Positions 8,572 to 16,618 of a DNA stretch of 64,000 nucleotides are shown one piece after another. This stretch comes from Paenibacillus_AR sp051594765. GTDB taxonomy: Bacteria > Bacillota > Bacilli > Paenibacillales > NBRC-103111. The notes under the pieces are model-generated. The model saw nothing but the letters and a program-made list of their open reading frames with translations. It was not told the DNA's origin and searched no databases. Where the stretch lies: the NCBI RefSeq assembly GCF_051594765.1, contig NZ_JBPPGJ010000001.1:458922-522921 (forward strand), in the 5' to 3' direction. A program made the translations under genes and the position numbers. Every line of letters begins with the position of its first letter. Within the stretch, counting starts at the first letter, position 1.

Positions 8572-8925
8572 CTTCTCCACTCCTCAATCGGGTAATAAAA
8601 CATAACATCTTCAATAGTGAAAAACGAGTGTCCCCCGGGATACTTGTGACCAAACGGTGATTTATTGTCATGTTATCTAACATGTAATGATTATAAGTAA
8701 AGATACCTTATTCCTGCGCAAATTTCAATAAGTTTTCAACTATTATTCGGCTATTTTTTTCTCATTACACCAATAAACGAATATTAAATATGCTTTTAGT
8801 TGTCATTGTTCGCTTTTGATAAATTTCAATTAATGCGATTCGTCGCCTCTTATAATGAACTCCTTCATTCTTCATCAGATTATGTTATATTACCTCCCAA
8901 ATAAATTATCGCCGGCTGCCTCGAC
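8572..8925 (-). promoter_or_regulatory. Upstream region of nirB
   Basis: This roughly 350-base gap has no credible gene and is markedly AT-rich. Read on the minus strand it holds a TATAAT hexamer at 8690-8695, the GlnR/TnrA-like operator just downstream of it, and a run of T and A further upstream (8750-8830). Which -10 is used is uncertain. With the TATAAT at 8690 the operator would sit on the transcription start and repress; activation would need a second promoter nearer the gene, for which I see only poor matches. Confidence 0.5.
8666..8682. promoter_or_regulatory. GlnR/TnrA-type operator upstream of nirB
   Basis: TGTCATGTTATCTAACA matches every fixed position of the TGTNA-N7-TNACA consensus bound by GlnR and TnrA. 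It contains the perfect palindrome CATGTTA-TC-TAACATG (8669-8684). It lies in the AT-rich leader of the nitrite reductase operon, a classic GlnR/TnrA target in Bacilli. Confidence 0.75.
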
Positions 8926-8967
8926 AAAAAAAACCGGGGGACGTCTCCTTCGAGACATCCCCCGGTC
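8926..8967 (-). terminator. hemL terminator
   Basis: Read on the minus strand, GACCGGGGGATGTCTCG and its near complement form a strong GC stem followed by eight T residues. It lies 30 bases after the hemL stop. Confidence 0.9.
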
Positions 8968-8996
8968 CAATCCATATATACGGGCAAGTACCGCCC

Positions 8997-10295
8997 CTAA
9001 CCGATGGCAGCTGCCAATGCCTTGCCGTGCGCTTCGATCGTATAATCGATATCCTCGTCGCTGTGGGCCAAGGAAACGAACATCCCTTCGAACTGGGACG
9101 GCGCCAGGTTCACGCCCTGGTCCAGCATTGCCGCGAAATAGCGGTTGAACCGCTGCAGATCCGAGGTCTTCGCCGTCTCGTAATTGACGACGGCTTCGGC
9201 GGTGAAGAAGGGGCATACCATGGAGCCCACCCGGTTGATGACGGACGGAACGCCCAGCTTGGCCGCATTGGCCGCCAACCCGGCCTCCAGGCGGGCCCCT
9301 TTACGCTCCAGCTCGGCATAAGCCTCCGGCGTCATCCGCTTCAGCGTCTCATAGCCTGCCGTCATCGCCAGCGGGTTACCGGACAAGGTGCCCGCTTGAT
9401 AGATGGGGCCCGCCGGAGCCATGCGCTCCATGATCTCCCGCTTGCCGCCATACGCGCCGACGGGAAGACCGCCGCCGATAACCTTGCCCATGCAGGTCAG
9501 ATCCGGGGTGACGCCGTACAAGCCTTGGGCGCTGTGGTAGCCGACGCGGAAGCCGGTCATGACCTCGTCGAAGATGAGCACGGTGCCGTAACGGGCCGTG
9601 ACATCCCGCAGTCCCTGGAGGAAGCCCTCCACCGGAGGCACCACGCCCATGTTGCCGGCGATGGGCTCCACGATGACGGCGGCGATCTCTTCCCCGTAAT
9701 GCTCGAAGGCCAGCTTCACCGACTCCAGATCATTATAAGGAACCGCGATCGTGTTGGCGGCCACGCCCTTCGGGACCCCCGGGCTGTCCGGCAAGCCCAA
9801 TGTGGCCACGCCGGAGCCCGCCTTGATCAGGAGGGAATCCGCATGCCCGTGGTAGCTGCCTTCGAACTTCAGGATCTTATCGCGCCCCGTGTAGCCGCGT
9901 GCCAGACGCAGCGCGCTCATGGTGGCCTCCGTTCCGCTGTTGACCATGCGGACAATCTCTACCGAGGGCATCCGCTCGCAGACGAGCTCCGCCATCCGGA
10001 TCTCCAGCTCTGTCGGCGCACCGAAGCTGGTTCCCTTCTCCGCTGTCCGCTTCAAGGCCTCCACCACATCCGGATGAGCATGGCCCAGAATGAGCGGCCC
10101 CCACGAACAGATATAATCAATAAAGCTGTTTCCGTCGATATCATAGATGCGGGAGCCTGAAGCGCGCTCCACGAAGACCGGGGTCAGCCCTACGGATTTG
10201 TAGGCCCGCACCGGACTGTTAACTCCGCCCGGGATCACTTTTTTTGCCTGCTCGAATGCTTGTTTGGACCGAGTGTCCTTCCGTCCGTTGTCCAT
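8997..10295 (-). CDS. hemL: Glutamate-1-semialdehyde 2,1-aminomutase (HemL)
   Basis: 432 residues, the normal length. It is a PLP-dependent class III aminotransferase fold enzyme that converts glutamate-1-semialdehyde to 5-aminolevulinate, the second committed step of the C5 tetrapyrrole route. Visible signatures are PGGVNSPVRAY near the N-terminus, VNSGTEATMSALRLARG, the metal-free active-site strand FDEVMTGFRV, and the PLP lysine in CMGKVIGGGLPVGAYGG. Unlike in B. subtilis, hemL is not in the same transcript as hemAXCDB: a divergent Crp-family gene and a terminator intervene. Confidence 0.95.
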   Translation of the reverse strand: MDNGRKDTRSKQAFEQAKKVIPGGVNSPVRAYKSVGLTPVFVERASGSRIYDIDGNSFIDYICSWGPLILGHAHPDVVEALKRTAEKGTSFGAPTELEIRMAELVCERMPSVEIVRMVNSGTEATMSALRLARGYTGRDKILKFEGSYHGHADSLLIKAGSGVATLGLPDSPGVPKGVAANTIAVPYNDLESVKLAFEHYGEEIAAVIVEPIAGNMGVVPPVEGFLQGLRDVTARYGTVLIFDEVMTGFRVGYHSAQGLYGVTPDLTCMGKVIGGGLPVGAYGGKREIMERMAPAGPIYQAGTLSGNPLAMTAGYETLKRMTPEAYAELERKGARLEAGLAANAAKLGVPSVINRVGSMVCPFFTAEAVVNYETAKTSDLQRFNRYFAAMLDQGVNLAPSQFEGMFVSLAHSDEDIDYTIEAHGKALAAAIG

Positions 10296-10348
10296 CCCAT
10301 CTTCACCATCCGCTTCTGAAAATTTGGTTCCTGCCTGCCGATGTATAT

Positions 10349-10356
10349 GGTAGAAT
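10349..10356 (+). promoter_or_regulatory. Extended -10 for the Crp-family regulator
   Basis: GGTAGAAT follows a T, giving TGGTAGAAT, a good extended -10 about 43 bases before the ATG at 10399. The -35 region is weak. An AGAGAGG ribosome binding site follows. Confidence 0.4.
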
Positions 10357-10398
10357 AACTAACTATTAAGAAGAATTCTAAGAGAGGAACCGGTTTGC

Positions 10399-11058
10399 AT
10401 GATTGAATTCCTGAAGAAAGTATCCCTGTTCAGCCGGCTGGGCCCGGATCAGCTTCAACTGATCTCCTCCATCAGCATGCGCAAATCATACTCCGCCTCC
10501 ACCGTGCTGTTCCGGGAGAACGATCCCGGCTCCACCTTCTATATCGTGTACAGCGGCTCGGTCAAGGTGTTCACCAGCCATGGCGGCGACGAGAAGATTC
10601 TCACCGTGTTCCAGTCCGGCGACAGCTTCGGCGAGCTGTCTCTTATCGACGGCAAGCCCCGCTCCGCCTCGGCCCAGACGCTGGAGGACAGCCAGCTGAT
10701 CTCCATCAGCGCACCGGCCTTCCACAATCTGCTTCGCACCAACTTCGAGCTGTGTCTGGACATCATGCGCGAGCTCTGCGAGCGTCTCCGCGAGACCAAC
10801 CAGCATGTCCACGACCTGACGTTCCTCGACGCCAAGTCCCGGGTGATTAAGAATCTGATCCGGCTGGCCAACCGCCACGGCACCCGGCAGGGCACCTCCA
10901 TCACCATCAAGGTGTCGCTGAACTACGACGAGCTGGCTCAGATGTCCGGCTGTCAGAAGCCGATCCTGATGGAGGTCATGCGGGACCTCCAAGGGCGCGG
11001 GATCGTCGTCGTGCTCCACAACGGCTTTCGCCTGGAGCTGTCCCGACTCCGCAGCTGA
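10399..11058 (+). CDS. Crp/Fnr-family regulator with atypical helix-turn-helix
   Basis: 219 residues. The N-terminal cyclic-nucleotide-binding fold (about 1-120) is clear: ENDPGSTFYIVYSGSVKVF, SFGELSLIDGKPRSA. A long dimer helix follows (about 120-150). The C-terminal winged helix (about 155-219) starts as expected with LNYDELAQMSGCQKPILMEV, but the recognition helix lacks the usual Arg-Glu-Thr-Val type contact residues. No N-terminal or C-terminal Cys cluster like that of iron-sulfur Fnr proteins is present, so it is probably not an oxygen sensor. It is transcribed divergently from hemL, and a shared terminator separates it from the tetrapyrrole cluster. The effector is unknown. Confidence 0.85.
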   Translation: MIEFLKKVSLFSRLGPDQLQLISSISMRKSYSASTVLFRENDPGSTFYIVYSGSVKVFTSHGGDEKILTVFQSGDSFGELSLIDGKPRSASAQTLEDSQLISISAPAFHNLLRTNFELCLDIMRELCERLRETNQHVHDLTFLDAKSRVIKNLIRLANRHGTRQGTSITIKVSLNYDELAQMSGCQKPILMEVMRDLQGRGIVVVLHNGFRLELSRLRS

Positions 11059-11090
11059 ACTGCTCCCGGCCCTCCCCGTCCGCCACAGCC

Positions 11091-11147
11091 AAAAAGCCAT
11101 TTCTCCGCAGCCCTTTCACAGGCTTGCGCAAGAGAGAAATGGCTTTT
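11091..11147. terminator. Bidirectional terminator
   Basis: AAAAGCCATTTCTC and GAGAAATGGCTTTT form a 14-base stem between the Crp-family gene and the end of the tetrapyrrole operon, with A and T runs on both sides. Confidence 0.85.
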
Positions 11148-11155
11148 GCGTCGTT

Positions 11156-12214
11156 CTAGGCGTCCAGGCCCAGATCGCCGATTACCTGCTCCTCCCATAC
11201 TTCCATCTCGGGAGTGAAGTAGGAGACGCGGGTTTTTTTGTACTCCTTGGTCGAATACAAGGTAATCCGGTCATGGATCCCCGTCTCATCCTCGATGGCC
11301 TGAAGGATGGATTCGCACTCGTCCATGGTCCGTCCGTGCACCATGGTGAAGATATTATACGGCCAGTCCTCATAGCTCGGCCGCAGATAACAGTGACTGA
11401 CCGCCTTGAACTCCGCCATCTGGTAGCCCACCTCGTCGGTGCGTCCCTCCGGCACGATCCATACGCCCATGCCGTTGGCGGTATAGCCCGCTTTGCGGTG
11501 GTTCAGGACGGCGGAATAACGGCGCATCTGCTTCTTCTCCACGAAGCTTTTGGCGCCCTCCAAGAGCGCCTGCACGGTGACGCCGGCATTCACCGCCCAT
11601 TGGTCGAAGGGTCGGGCCGTTACCGGCAGATCCTTCTGCAGCTCGCGGATCATGCGGATGTCCTGCTCGGTCACGACACGGGAGGCATTCTTGCGATCCT
11701 CCTCGCGGTATTGGGGAGCGGCCTTGGTCTTGGTCAGGTCCTGCTTGCCGGACATGTCCAGATTGACGCCGATCTTGAAGAGCTTCAGAGTCGGCAGAAG
11801 CCGGATGGCCTCCACGCCGGCCAGCTTGCCCAAGAGGTCGGTGGTCCGCTCCAGTCCCAGACGGGAATTCGGCGGAACGGCCAGGGTGAACCAGAGGTTG
11901 AAGTCATGGTTCCGCTTGTAGTTGTGGGTGACGCCGGGATGGCGGTTGATGATCTCGGCCGCTTCATCCAGCCGTTCCGGGGCGACGCGTGCCGCCACCA
12001 GACTGGAGGAATACCCCAGGGTCCGCGTATCAAAGATGGCGGAGATCTGACGGATCTTATCGTTCTTCATGGCCTCCACGCGGGCCATCACTTCATCTTC
12101 GCTTAAGCTCACCTTCTCGGCGATGGCCAGATAAGGACGCTCCACCAGGTCGATGCCTTCCTGGAGAATCGTCAGAATGGCGGCGTCTTTTTCGTCAATC
12201 GTCTTGACAGACAT
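11156..12214 (-). CDS. Fused AhbA-AhbB/NirD-NirL-type siroheme decarboxylase homologue (AsnC fold)
   Basis: About 352 residues made of two tandem Lrp/AsnC-like units (about 1-165 and 180-345). It carries motifs of siroheme decarboxylases and not of typical Lrp regulators: PGVTHNYKRNHDFNLWFTL in the first half and VSHCYLRPSYEDWPYNIFT in the second. AhbA/B and NirDLGH decarboxylate siroheme to 12,18-didecarboxysiroheme in the alternative heme and heme d1 pathways. It lies 21 bases after hemB with a GGAGGGG site, as last gene of the tetrapyrrole operon. No radical-SAM AhbC or AhbD gene is visible here. It is often labelled an AsnC regulator; a siroheme- or heme-sensing regulator remains the main alternative. 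Confidence 0.75.
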   Translation of the reverse strand: MSVKTIDEKDAAILTILQEGIDLVERPYLAIAEKVSLSEDEVMARVEAMKNDKIRQISAIFDTRTLGYSSSLVAARVAPERLDEAAEIINRHPGVTHNYKRNHDFNLWFTLAVPPNSRLGLERTTDLLGKLAGVEAIRLLPTLKLFKIGVNLDMSGKQDLTKTKAAPQYREEDRKNASRVVTEQDIRMIRELQKDLPVTARPFDQWAVNAGVTVQALLEGAKSFVEKKQMRRYSAVLNHRKAGYTANGMGVWIVPEGRTDEVGYQMAEFKAVSHCYLRPSYEDWPYNIFTMVHGRTMDECESILQAIEDETGIHDRITLYSTKEYKKTRVSYFTPEMEVWEEQVIGDLGLDA

Positions 12215-12235
12215 GCATGTCCCCTCCTTCTCGTT

Positions 12236-13234
12236 CTACTCGGTGTCTCTCAGCCAACGGGCAACGTCCTTGGCAAAATACGTCAGGATGATGTCGGCTC
12301 CCGCCCGCTTCATCCCGGTCAGCATCTCCAGGACAATGGACTTCTCATTGATCCAGCCGTTGGCAGCCGCCGCCTTCACCATGGAATACTCGGCGCTGAC
12401 GTTATATGCGACGACCGGCAGGTCAAAGTGCTCCTTCAAGGTCCGGATGATGTCCATGTAAGCCAATGCCGGCTTCACCATCAGGAAATCTGCGCCTTCG
12501 ATCACATCGGCCTCGGCTTCCCTCAGCGCTTCGCGGGCGTTGGCCGGGTCCATCTGGTAGGTCCGGCGGTCGCCGAACTGAGGCGCGGAGTGGGCCGCAT
12601 CGCGGAATGGGCCGTAGAAGGCGGAGGCATACTTGACCGAGTAGGACATGATCGGCACATGGGTATAACCCGCCTCATCCAGGGCGGTGCGGATGGCGTG
12701 GACGAAGCCGTCCATCATGTTGGACGGAGCGATGATGTCTGCGCCGGCTCTTGCCTGGGACACGGCGGTCTCGGCCAGAAGCTCCAGGCTCTCGTCGTTG
12801 GCGACCTCCGCCTGCTGCAGCGCGTCGTTGAACTTCACCACGCCGCAGTGGCCGTGGCTCGTGAATTGGCACAGGCAGGTATCGGCGATGACCAGCAGCT
12901 GCGGGTACCGCTTCTTGATATGGCGGGTGGCCTCCTGCACGATGCCATGGTCATGGCAGGCGCTGGTGCCGGTTTCGTCCTTATGCTCGGGCACGCCGAA
13001 CAAGAGAACGCCCTGGATGCCCAGCTTGACGATCTCATCCAGCTCGGCGTCCAGAAGGTCCAGCGACAGATGGAAAACGCCGGGCATGGACGGAATTTCG
13101 TGCTTGATGCCGGTTCCGGGTACTGCGAATAAGGGATAGATCAGGTCGTGTACGGTCAGCTGTGTTTCGCGGACCAGATTGCGGACGGCGGCGCTGCCGC
13201 GCAGCCTCCGGTTGCGGATTACGGGAAAACCCAT
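12236..13234 (-). CDS. hemB: Delta-aminolevulinic acid dehydratase (HemB)
   Basis: 332 residues. It condenses two 5-aminolevulinate molecules to porphobilinogen in the cytoplasm. The Schiff-base lysines are in MSYSVKYASAFYGPFR and DFLMVKPALAYMD. The Cys-rich metal site (ADTCLCQFTSHGHCG) indicates a zinc-type enzyme. It lies between the cobA-hemD fusion (81 bases upstream) and the siroheme decarboxylase homologue in one operon. Confidence 0.95.
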   Translation of the reverse strand: MGFPVIRNRRLRGSAAVRNLVRETQLTVHDLIYPLFAVPGTGIKHEIPSMPGVFHLSLDLLDAELDEIVKLGIQGVLLFGVPEHKDETGTSACHDHGIVQEATRHIKKRYPQLLVIADTCLCQFTSHGHCGVVKFNDALQQAEVANDESLELLAETAVSQARAGADIIAPSNMMDGFVHAIRTALDEAGYTHVPIMSYSVKYASAFYGPFRDAAHSAPQFGDRRTYQMDPANAREALREAEADVIEGADFLMVKPALAYMDIIRTLKEHFDLPVVAYNVSAEYSMVKAAAANGWINEKSIVLEMLTGMKRAGADIILTYFAKDVARWLRDTE

Positions 13235-13315
13235 GGGAAGTAACCCCTCTCGTCAGTTCAATATCGGATCAGCGCCGCCGGGCCGCATGCTATCCCGGCT
13301 TTCGCCGACTTAAGC

Positions 13316-14875
13316 TTATCGGGGCAGCCCGTTCAGAGCCTGCACCAGGGAATCGATGGTCGCTTCCGCCGACATCCGGTCTACGGTGAGCCCGTTCTTC
13401 TCGGCGGTCTCCGCTGTCAGCGGTCCGATGCAGACCACCGTGGTCTGGTTCAGCAGTACGGCAGGGTCTTCCACACCGTGCTGCTTCAGCACCTCGATCA
13501 GATTCGTCACGGTGGAGGAGCTGGTGAACGTGGTGATGTGCACCTCGCCGTTCTTCAGCATCTCCACCACCTCGTCCGCCAGATCGTCGCCGACGACGCT
13601 CTCGTAGACGTCCACTTCCGTAACGTCCAGCCCCAGCTCCTTCAGCTTGACGGGGAGGTAGTCCCGGGCGATGTCCGCACGGGGAAGCAGCGCCTTCTGG
13701 CCGGGGACCAGCTCAGGCAGAATGGCTTCCAAGAGCCCTTCGCCTTGGAACTTCACCGGCAGACGCTCGGAGACGATGCCCCGCTCGGCCAAGAGCTCCG
13801 CCGTCTTCGGACCGACGGAGGCCACCTTGGCCTTCCACATCCGGCGGACGTCCACCTGGAGCTGCTTCAGCCGTTCGAAGAAGAAGTGGACGCCGTTGGG
13901 GCTGGTGAACAGCACCCAGTCAAAGTCCTCCAGCCGGTTCAGCGCTGCATCCAGCTCCGCCAATACGGCCGGCTGCTCCGGCTGCCGCAGGCGGATGACC
14001 GGGAACTCGACGGCTTCGCCGCCCAGGTCGTCGATCCGGTCCGCCAGCTCGCTGGCTTGGCTGCGGGCCCGGGTGACGAGCACCCGCTTGCCGAACAGCG
14101 GCTTCTTCTCGTACCAGGCCAGGGTCTCGCGCAGCTTGACCACTTCGCCCACGATGATGATGGCCGGCGACTGGAAGTTGGCCTCGCGCACCTGCTCGAC
14201 GATGGTGGACAAGGTCCCGACCAGCGTCTCCTGCTCCACCCGTGTGCCCCAGCGGATCAATGCCACCGGAGTGTCCGGGGACCGCCCGTGGGCCACCAGC
14301 TGATCCCGGATATAGGCCAGGTTGCTGACCCCCATCAGGAAGATGCTGGTGCCGGTGGCAGTGGCCAGCTTGCTCCAGTCATGGCTGGACTCCGTCTTGG
14401 CGGGATCCTCGTGGCCGGTGATGATGGCCAATGAGGAGGTGTAGTCCCGGTGGGTCACCGGGATGCCTGCGTAAGCAGGTACCGAGATGGCGGAGGTGAT
14501 GCCCGGCACGATCTCGAAGGGCACTCCGTTCTCCGCCAGCAGCTCGGCCTCCTCCCCCACGCGCCCGAAGATGCTGGGGTCGCCGCCCTTCAGACGGGCG
14601 ACGGTCTTGCCCGCCAGCGCCAGATCCACCAGCAGCTGGTTGATCTCCTCCTGCTGAAGCGTGTGGCGGTCGGGCAGCTTGCCGACGTAGATTTTCTCGG
14701 CTCCCGGCTTCATGTGCTTCAGGAGACGGGGGCTGGCCAGCCGGTCATAGACCACGGCGTCGGCCCGTGCGATGCATTCCATGCCCTTGACCGTAATCAG
14801 CTTCGGATCTCCCGGTCCTGCGCCGATCAGATAAACCGTCCCCTTCTTCCCGGACGGCTGCATTGCTTCACTCAT
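13316..14875 (-). CDS. CobA-HemD fusion: uroporphyrinogen-III C-methyltransferase / uroporphyrinogen-III synthase
   Basis: About 519 residues. The N-terminal half (about 10-255) is SUMT/CobA: VYLIGAGPGDPKLITVKG, LLVDLALAGKTVARLKGGDP, and VPGITSAISVPAYAGIPVTHR. It adds two methyl groups to uroporphyrinogen III to make precorrin-2. The C-terminal half (about 260-515) is HemD: RVLVTRARSQASELADRI, FTSPNGVHFFF, and TTFTSSSTVTNLIEVL. One polypeptide therefore makes uroporphyrinogen III and diverts it to siroheme. The ATG at 14875 has AGGAG eight bases upstream, better than the GTG nine bases earlier. The gap to hemC is about 118 bases. Confidence 0.92.
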   Translation of the reverse strand: MSEAMQPSGKKGTVYLIGAGPGDPKLITVKGMECIARADAVVYDRLASPRLLKHMKPGAEKIYVGKLPDRHTLQQEEINQLLVDLALAGKTVARLKGGDPSIFGRVGEEAELLAENGVPFEIVPGITSAISVPAYAGIPVTHRDYTSSLAIITGHEDPAKTESSHDWSKLATATGTSIFLMGVSNLAYIRDQLVAHGRSPDTPVALIRWGTRVEQETLVGTLSTIVEQVREANFQSPAIIIVGEVVKLRETLAWYEKKPLFGKRVLVTRARSQASELADRIDDLGGEAVEFPVIRLRQPEQPAVLAELDAALNRLEDFDWVLFTSPNGVHFFFERLKQLQVDVRRMWKAKVASVGPKTAELLAERGIVSERLPVKFQGEGLLEAILPELVPGQKALLPRADIARDYLPVKLKELGLDVTEVDVYESVVGDDLADEVVEMLKNGEVHITTFTSSSTVTNLIEVLKQHGVEDPAVLLNQTTVVCIGPLTAETAEKNGLTVDRMSAEATIDSLVQALNGLPR

Positions 14876-14993
14876 GTGCGACACTCCTATCCTGAAATAA
14901 CGCCGCCCCTTATGGAGAAGCGTTATGGAAGCCCCCTATTGGCGCCAGCCAACAAGAGGCTCATCCTCGTATGTATTCCTCGGCTGCGCCGGA

Positions 14994-15944
14994 TCAGTGG
15001 TTTGCCTGCCGGACCTGCGCCAAGATCCGGTCGGCCCCCCGATCGATCAACCGTTGGGCCAACTCCCGTCCCACAGCGGCCGGGTCTGTCCCGGCCAAGG
15101 TCTCTTTCAACAGAACGTCGCCTTCGGGCGAGCCGACCATACCGGTAAGCGTCACGACGCGGGGGCCGTCCCCTGCCGGTCCCACGGTGGCATAAGCCCC
15201 GATGGGCACCTGGCACCCCCCCTGCAGCGTATCCAGGTAACTCCGCTCCGCCGTCGTGGCGAGAGCGGTTTCCTCATGCTGCAGATGGGAGAGCAGCCCC
15301 AGGATGAAGCCGTCGTTCTCCCGGCATTCGATAGCCAGAGCCCCTTGACCGACGGCAGGCAGGCACACATCCGGCGGCAGGTACGCGCTGATGCGGTCCT
15401 GCCAGCCCATCCGGTGCAGCCCGGCGGCGGCCAGCATGATAGCGTCGAAGCCCTCCGTCGTCAGCTTCTTGATGCGGGAGTCGATGTTGCCCCGGATCGT
15501 CTCTACCGTCAGGTCCGGCCGGGCCGCCTTCAGCTGCGACGAGCGCCGCAGGCTGGAGGTGCCGAGCCGCCCCCCTTGGGGAATGGCGTCAAGTCCTTGT
15601 CCGTTCCTCGTAATGAGCACATCCCGGGGATCCTCCCGCTCCGGCACGGCGCCGATGACGAGGCCCTCCGGCAGCTCCGCCGGCATATCCTTCATGCTGT
15701 GGACGGCCAAGTCAATCTCCCCGTCCAGAAGAGCCTGCTCGATCTCCTTCACGAACAAGCCTTTGCCGCCGACCTTGGACAAGGTCACGTCCAGAATGCG
15801 GTCGCCCTTCGTCACGATTCTGCGGATTTCAAATTCGCACTCCAGCCCCAAGCGGACGCTGATCTCCTTCAACCGGTCGATCATATGCCCTGTTTGGGTC
15901 AGAGCCAATGCGCTTTGCCTTGAGCCTACGACGATTCTCTGCAT
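14994..15944 (-). CDS. hemC: Hydroxymethylbilane synthase (HemC)
   Basis: About 316 residues. It polymerises four porphobilinogen units to hydroxymethylbilane on a dipyrromethane cofactor. The N-terminal IVVGSRQSALALTQT and the cofactor Cys in GGCQVPIGAYA are present, as is the KDMPAELPEGL region. The ATG at 15944 follows GGAGGAG and lies inside the end of the precorrin-2 dehydrogenase gene (19-base overlap). A longer in-frame start at 16079 would overlap that gene much further and is rejected. Confidence 0.95.
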   Translation of the reverse strand: MQRIVVGSRQSALALTQTGHMIDRLKEISVRLGLECEFEIRRIVTKGDRILDVTLSKVGGKGLFVKEIEQALLDGEIDLAVHSMKDMPAELPEGLVIGAVPEREDPRDVLITRNGQGLDAIPQGGRLGTSSLRRSSQLKAARPDLTVETIRGNIDSRIKKLTTEGFDAIMLAAAGLHRMGWQDRISAYLPPDVCLPAVGQGALAIECRENDGFILGLLSHLQHEETALATTAERSYLDTLQGGCQVPIGAYATVGPAGDGPRVVTLTGMVGSPEGDVLLKETLAGTDPAAVGRELAQRLIDRGADRILAQVRQANH

Positions 15945-16612
15945 GCGTCTCCTCCGAATGGTCCGACCATGTGGGTTCCGGGCTGAGCCAAGCATTCCAT
16001 CACTTGGCTTCTCCAGCCTTCGAACTGGCCCCTTCGGATTTTGTCCAGCAAATCCTCCTGCAGCACCGCCCGAAACCACTCTTGCCTCATCTTTGTATCC
16101 TTAACCAAATCTTGGACTTTCAAACGAAACTCGCTTAGGAAGTCCAAGTATATCTCGTATTCCTGCCCGAAGGAGGTCTCGATCTGCCTCCGGATGGCCG
16201 CCGCCACCGAGGGGCTGGCTCCTTGGGTCGATACGGCGATGACGAGCTTCCCGCGGCGCACCACCGACGGCACGATGAAATCTCCGCGCTCGGGATGCTC
16301 CGCCATGTTAATCAGCCGGTTGGCCCGGGCCGCCGCCCGGCAGACCTCGTCGTTGACCGGGGTGGAATCCGTCGCGGCCACCACAAGGTACATGCCGTCC
16401 TGGTCCGACGGCTCATACGGGCGTTCCTCCGCCTCGATCCGCCCTTCGCGCACCCAAGCCCAGATCGGCTCCGTCAGCCGGGGGCTGACCACCTTGACCT
16501 TGGCCTTCGCATCCAGAAGCGATGCGATGCGCCTCTCCGCCACGGGGCCGCCGCCGACCACGAGACAGCTTTTGTCCTGAACCTTCAAGAGTATCGGGAA
16601 ATATCCTTCCAA
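15926..16612 (-). CDS. Precorrin-2 dehydrogenase / sirohydrochlorin ferrochelatase family protein
   Basis: About 228 residues. The N-terminal NAD-binding Rossmann fold reads CLVVGGGPVAERRIASLLDA. A second signature is NMAEHPERGDFIVPSVVRRG, followed by STQGASPSVAAAIRRQIE. The family oxidises precorrin-2 to sirohydrochlorin and in some members inserts iron to give siroheme. It stands six bases after hemX and overlaps hemC by 19 bases. Together with the CobA domain it supplies siroheme for NirB, and possibly substrate for the siroheme decarboxylase homologue in the same operon. Confidence 0.9.
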   Translation of the reverse strand: MEGYFPILLKVQDKSCLVVGGGPVAERRIASLLDAKAKVKVVSPRLTEPIWAWVREGRIEAEERPYEPSDQDGMYLVVAATDSTPVNDEVCRAAARANRLINMAEHPERGDFIVPSVVRRGKLVIAVSTQGASPSVAAAIRRQIETSFGQEYEIYLDFLSEFRLKVQDLVKDTKMRQEWFRAVLQEDLLDKIRRGQFEGWRSQVMECLAQPGTHMVGPFGGDACRESS

Positions 16613-16618
16613 CGGGAC

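Noticed and set aside
8645..8664. TGTGACCAAACGGTGATT upstream of nirB as an Fnr box
   Set aside because: The second half-site is GGTGA and not TCACA, so the dyad is absent.
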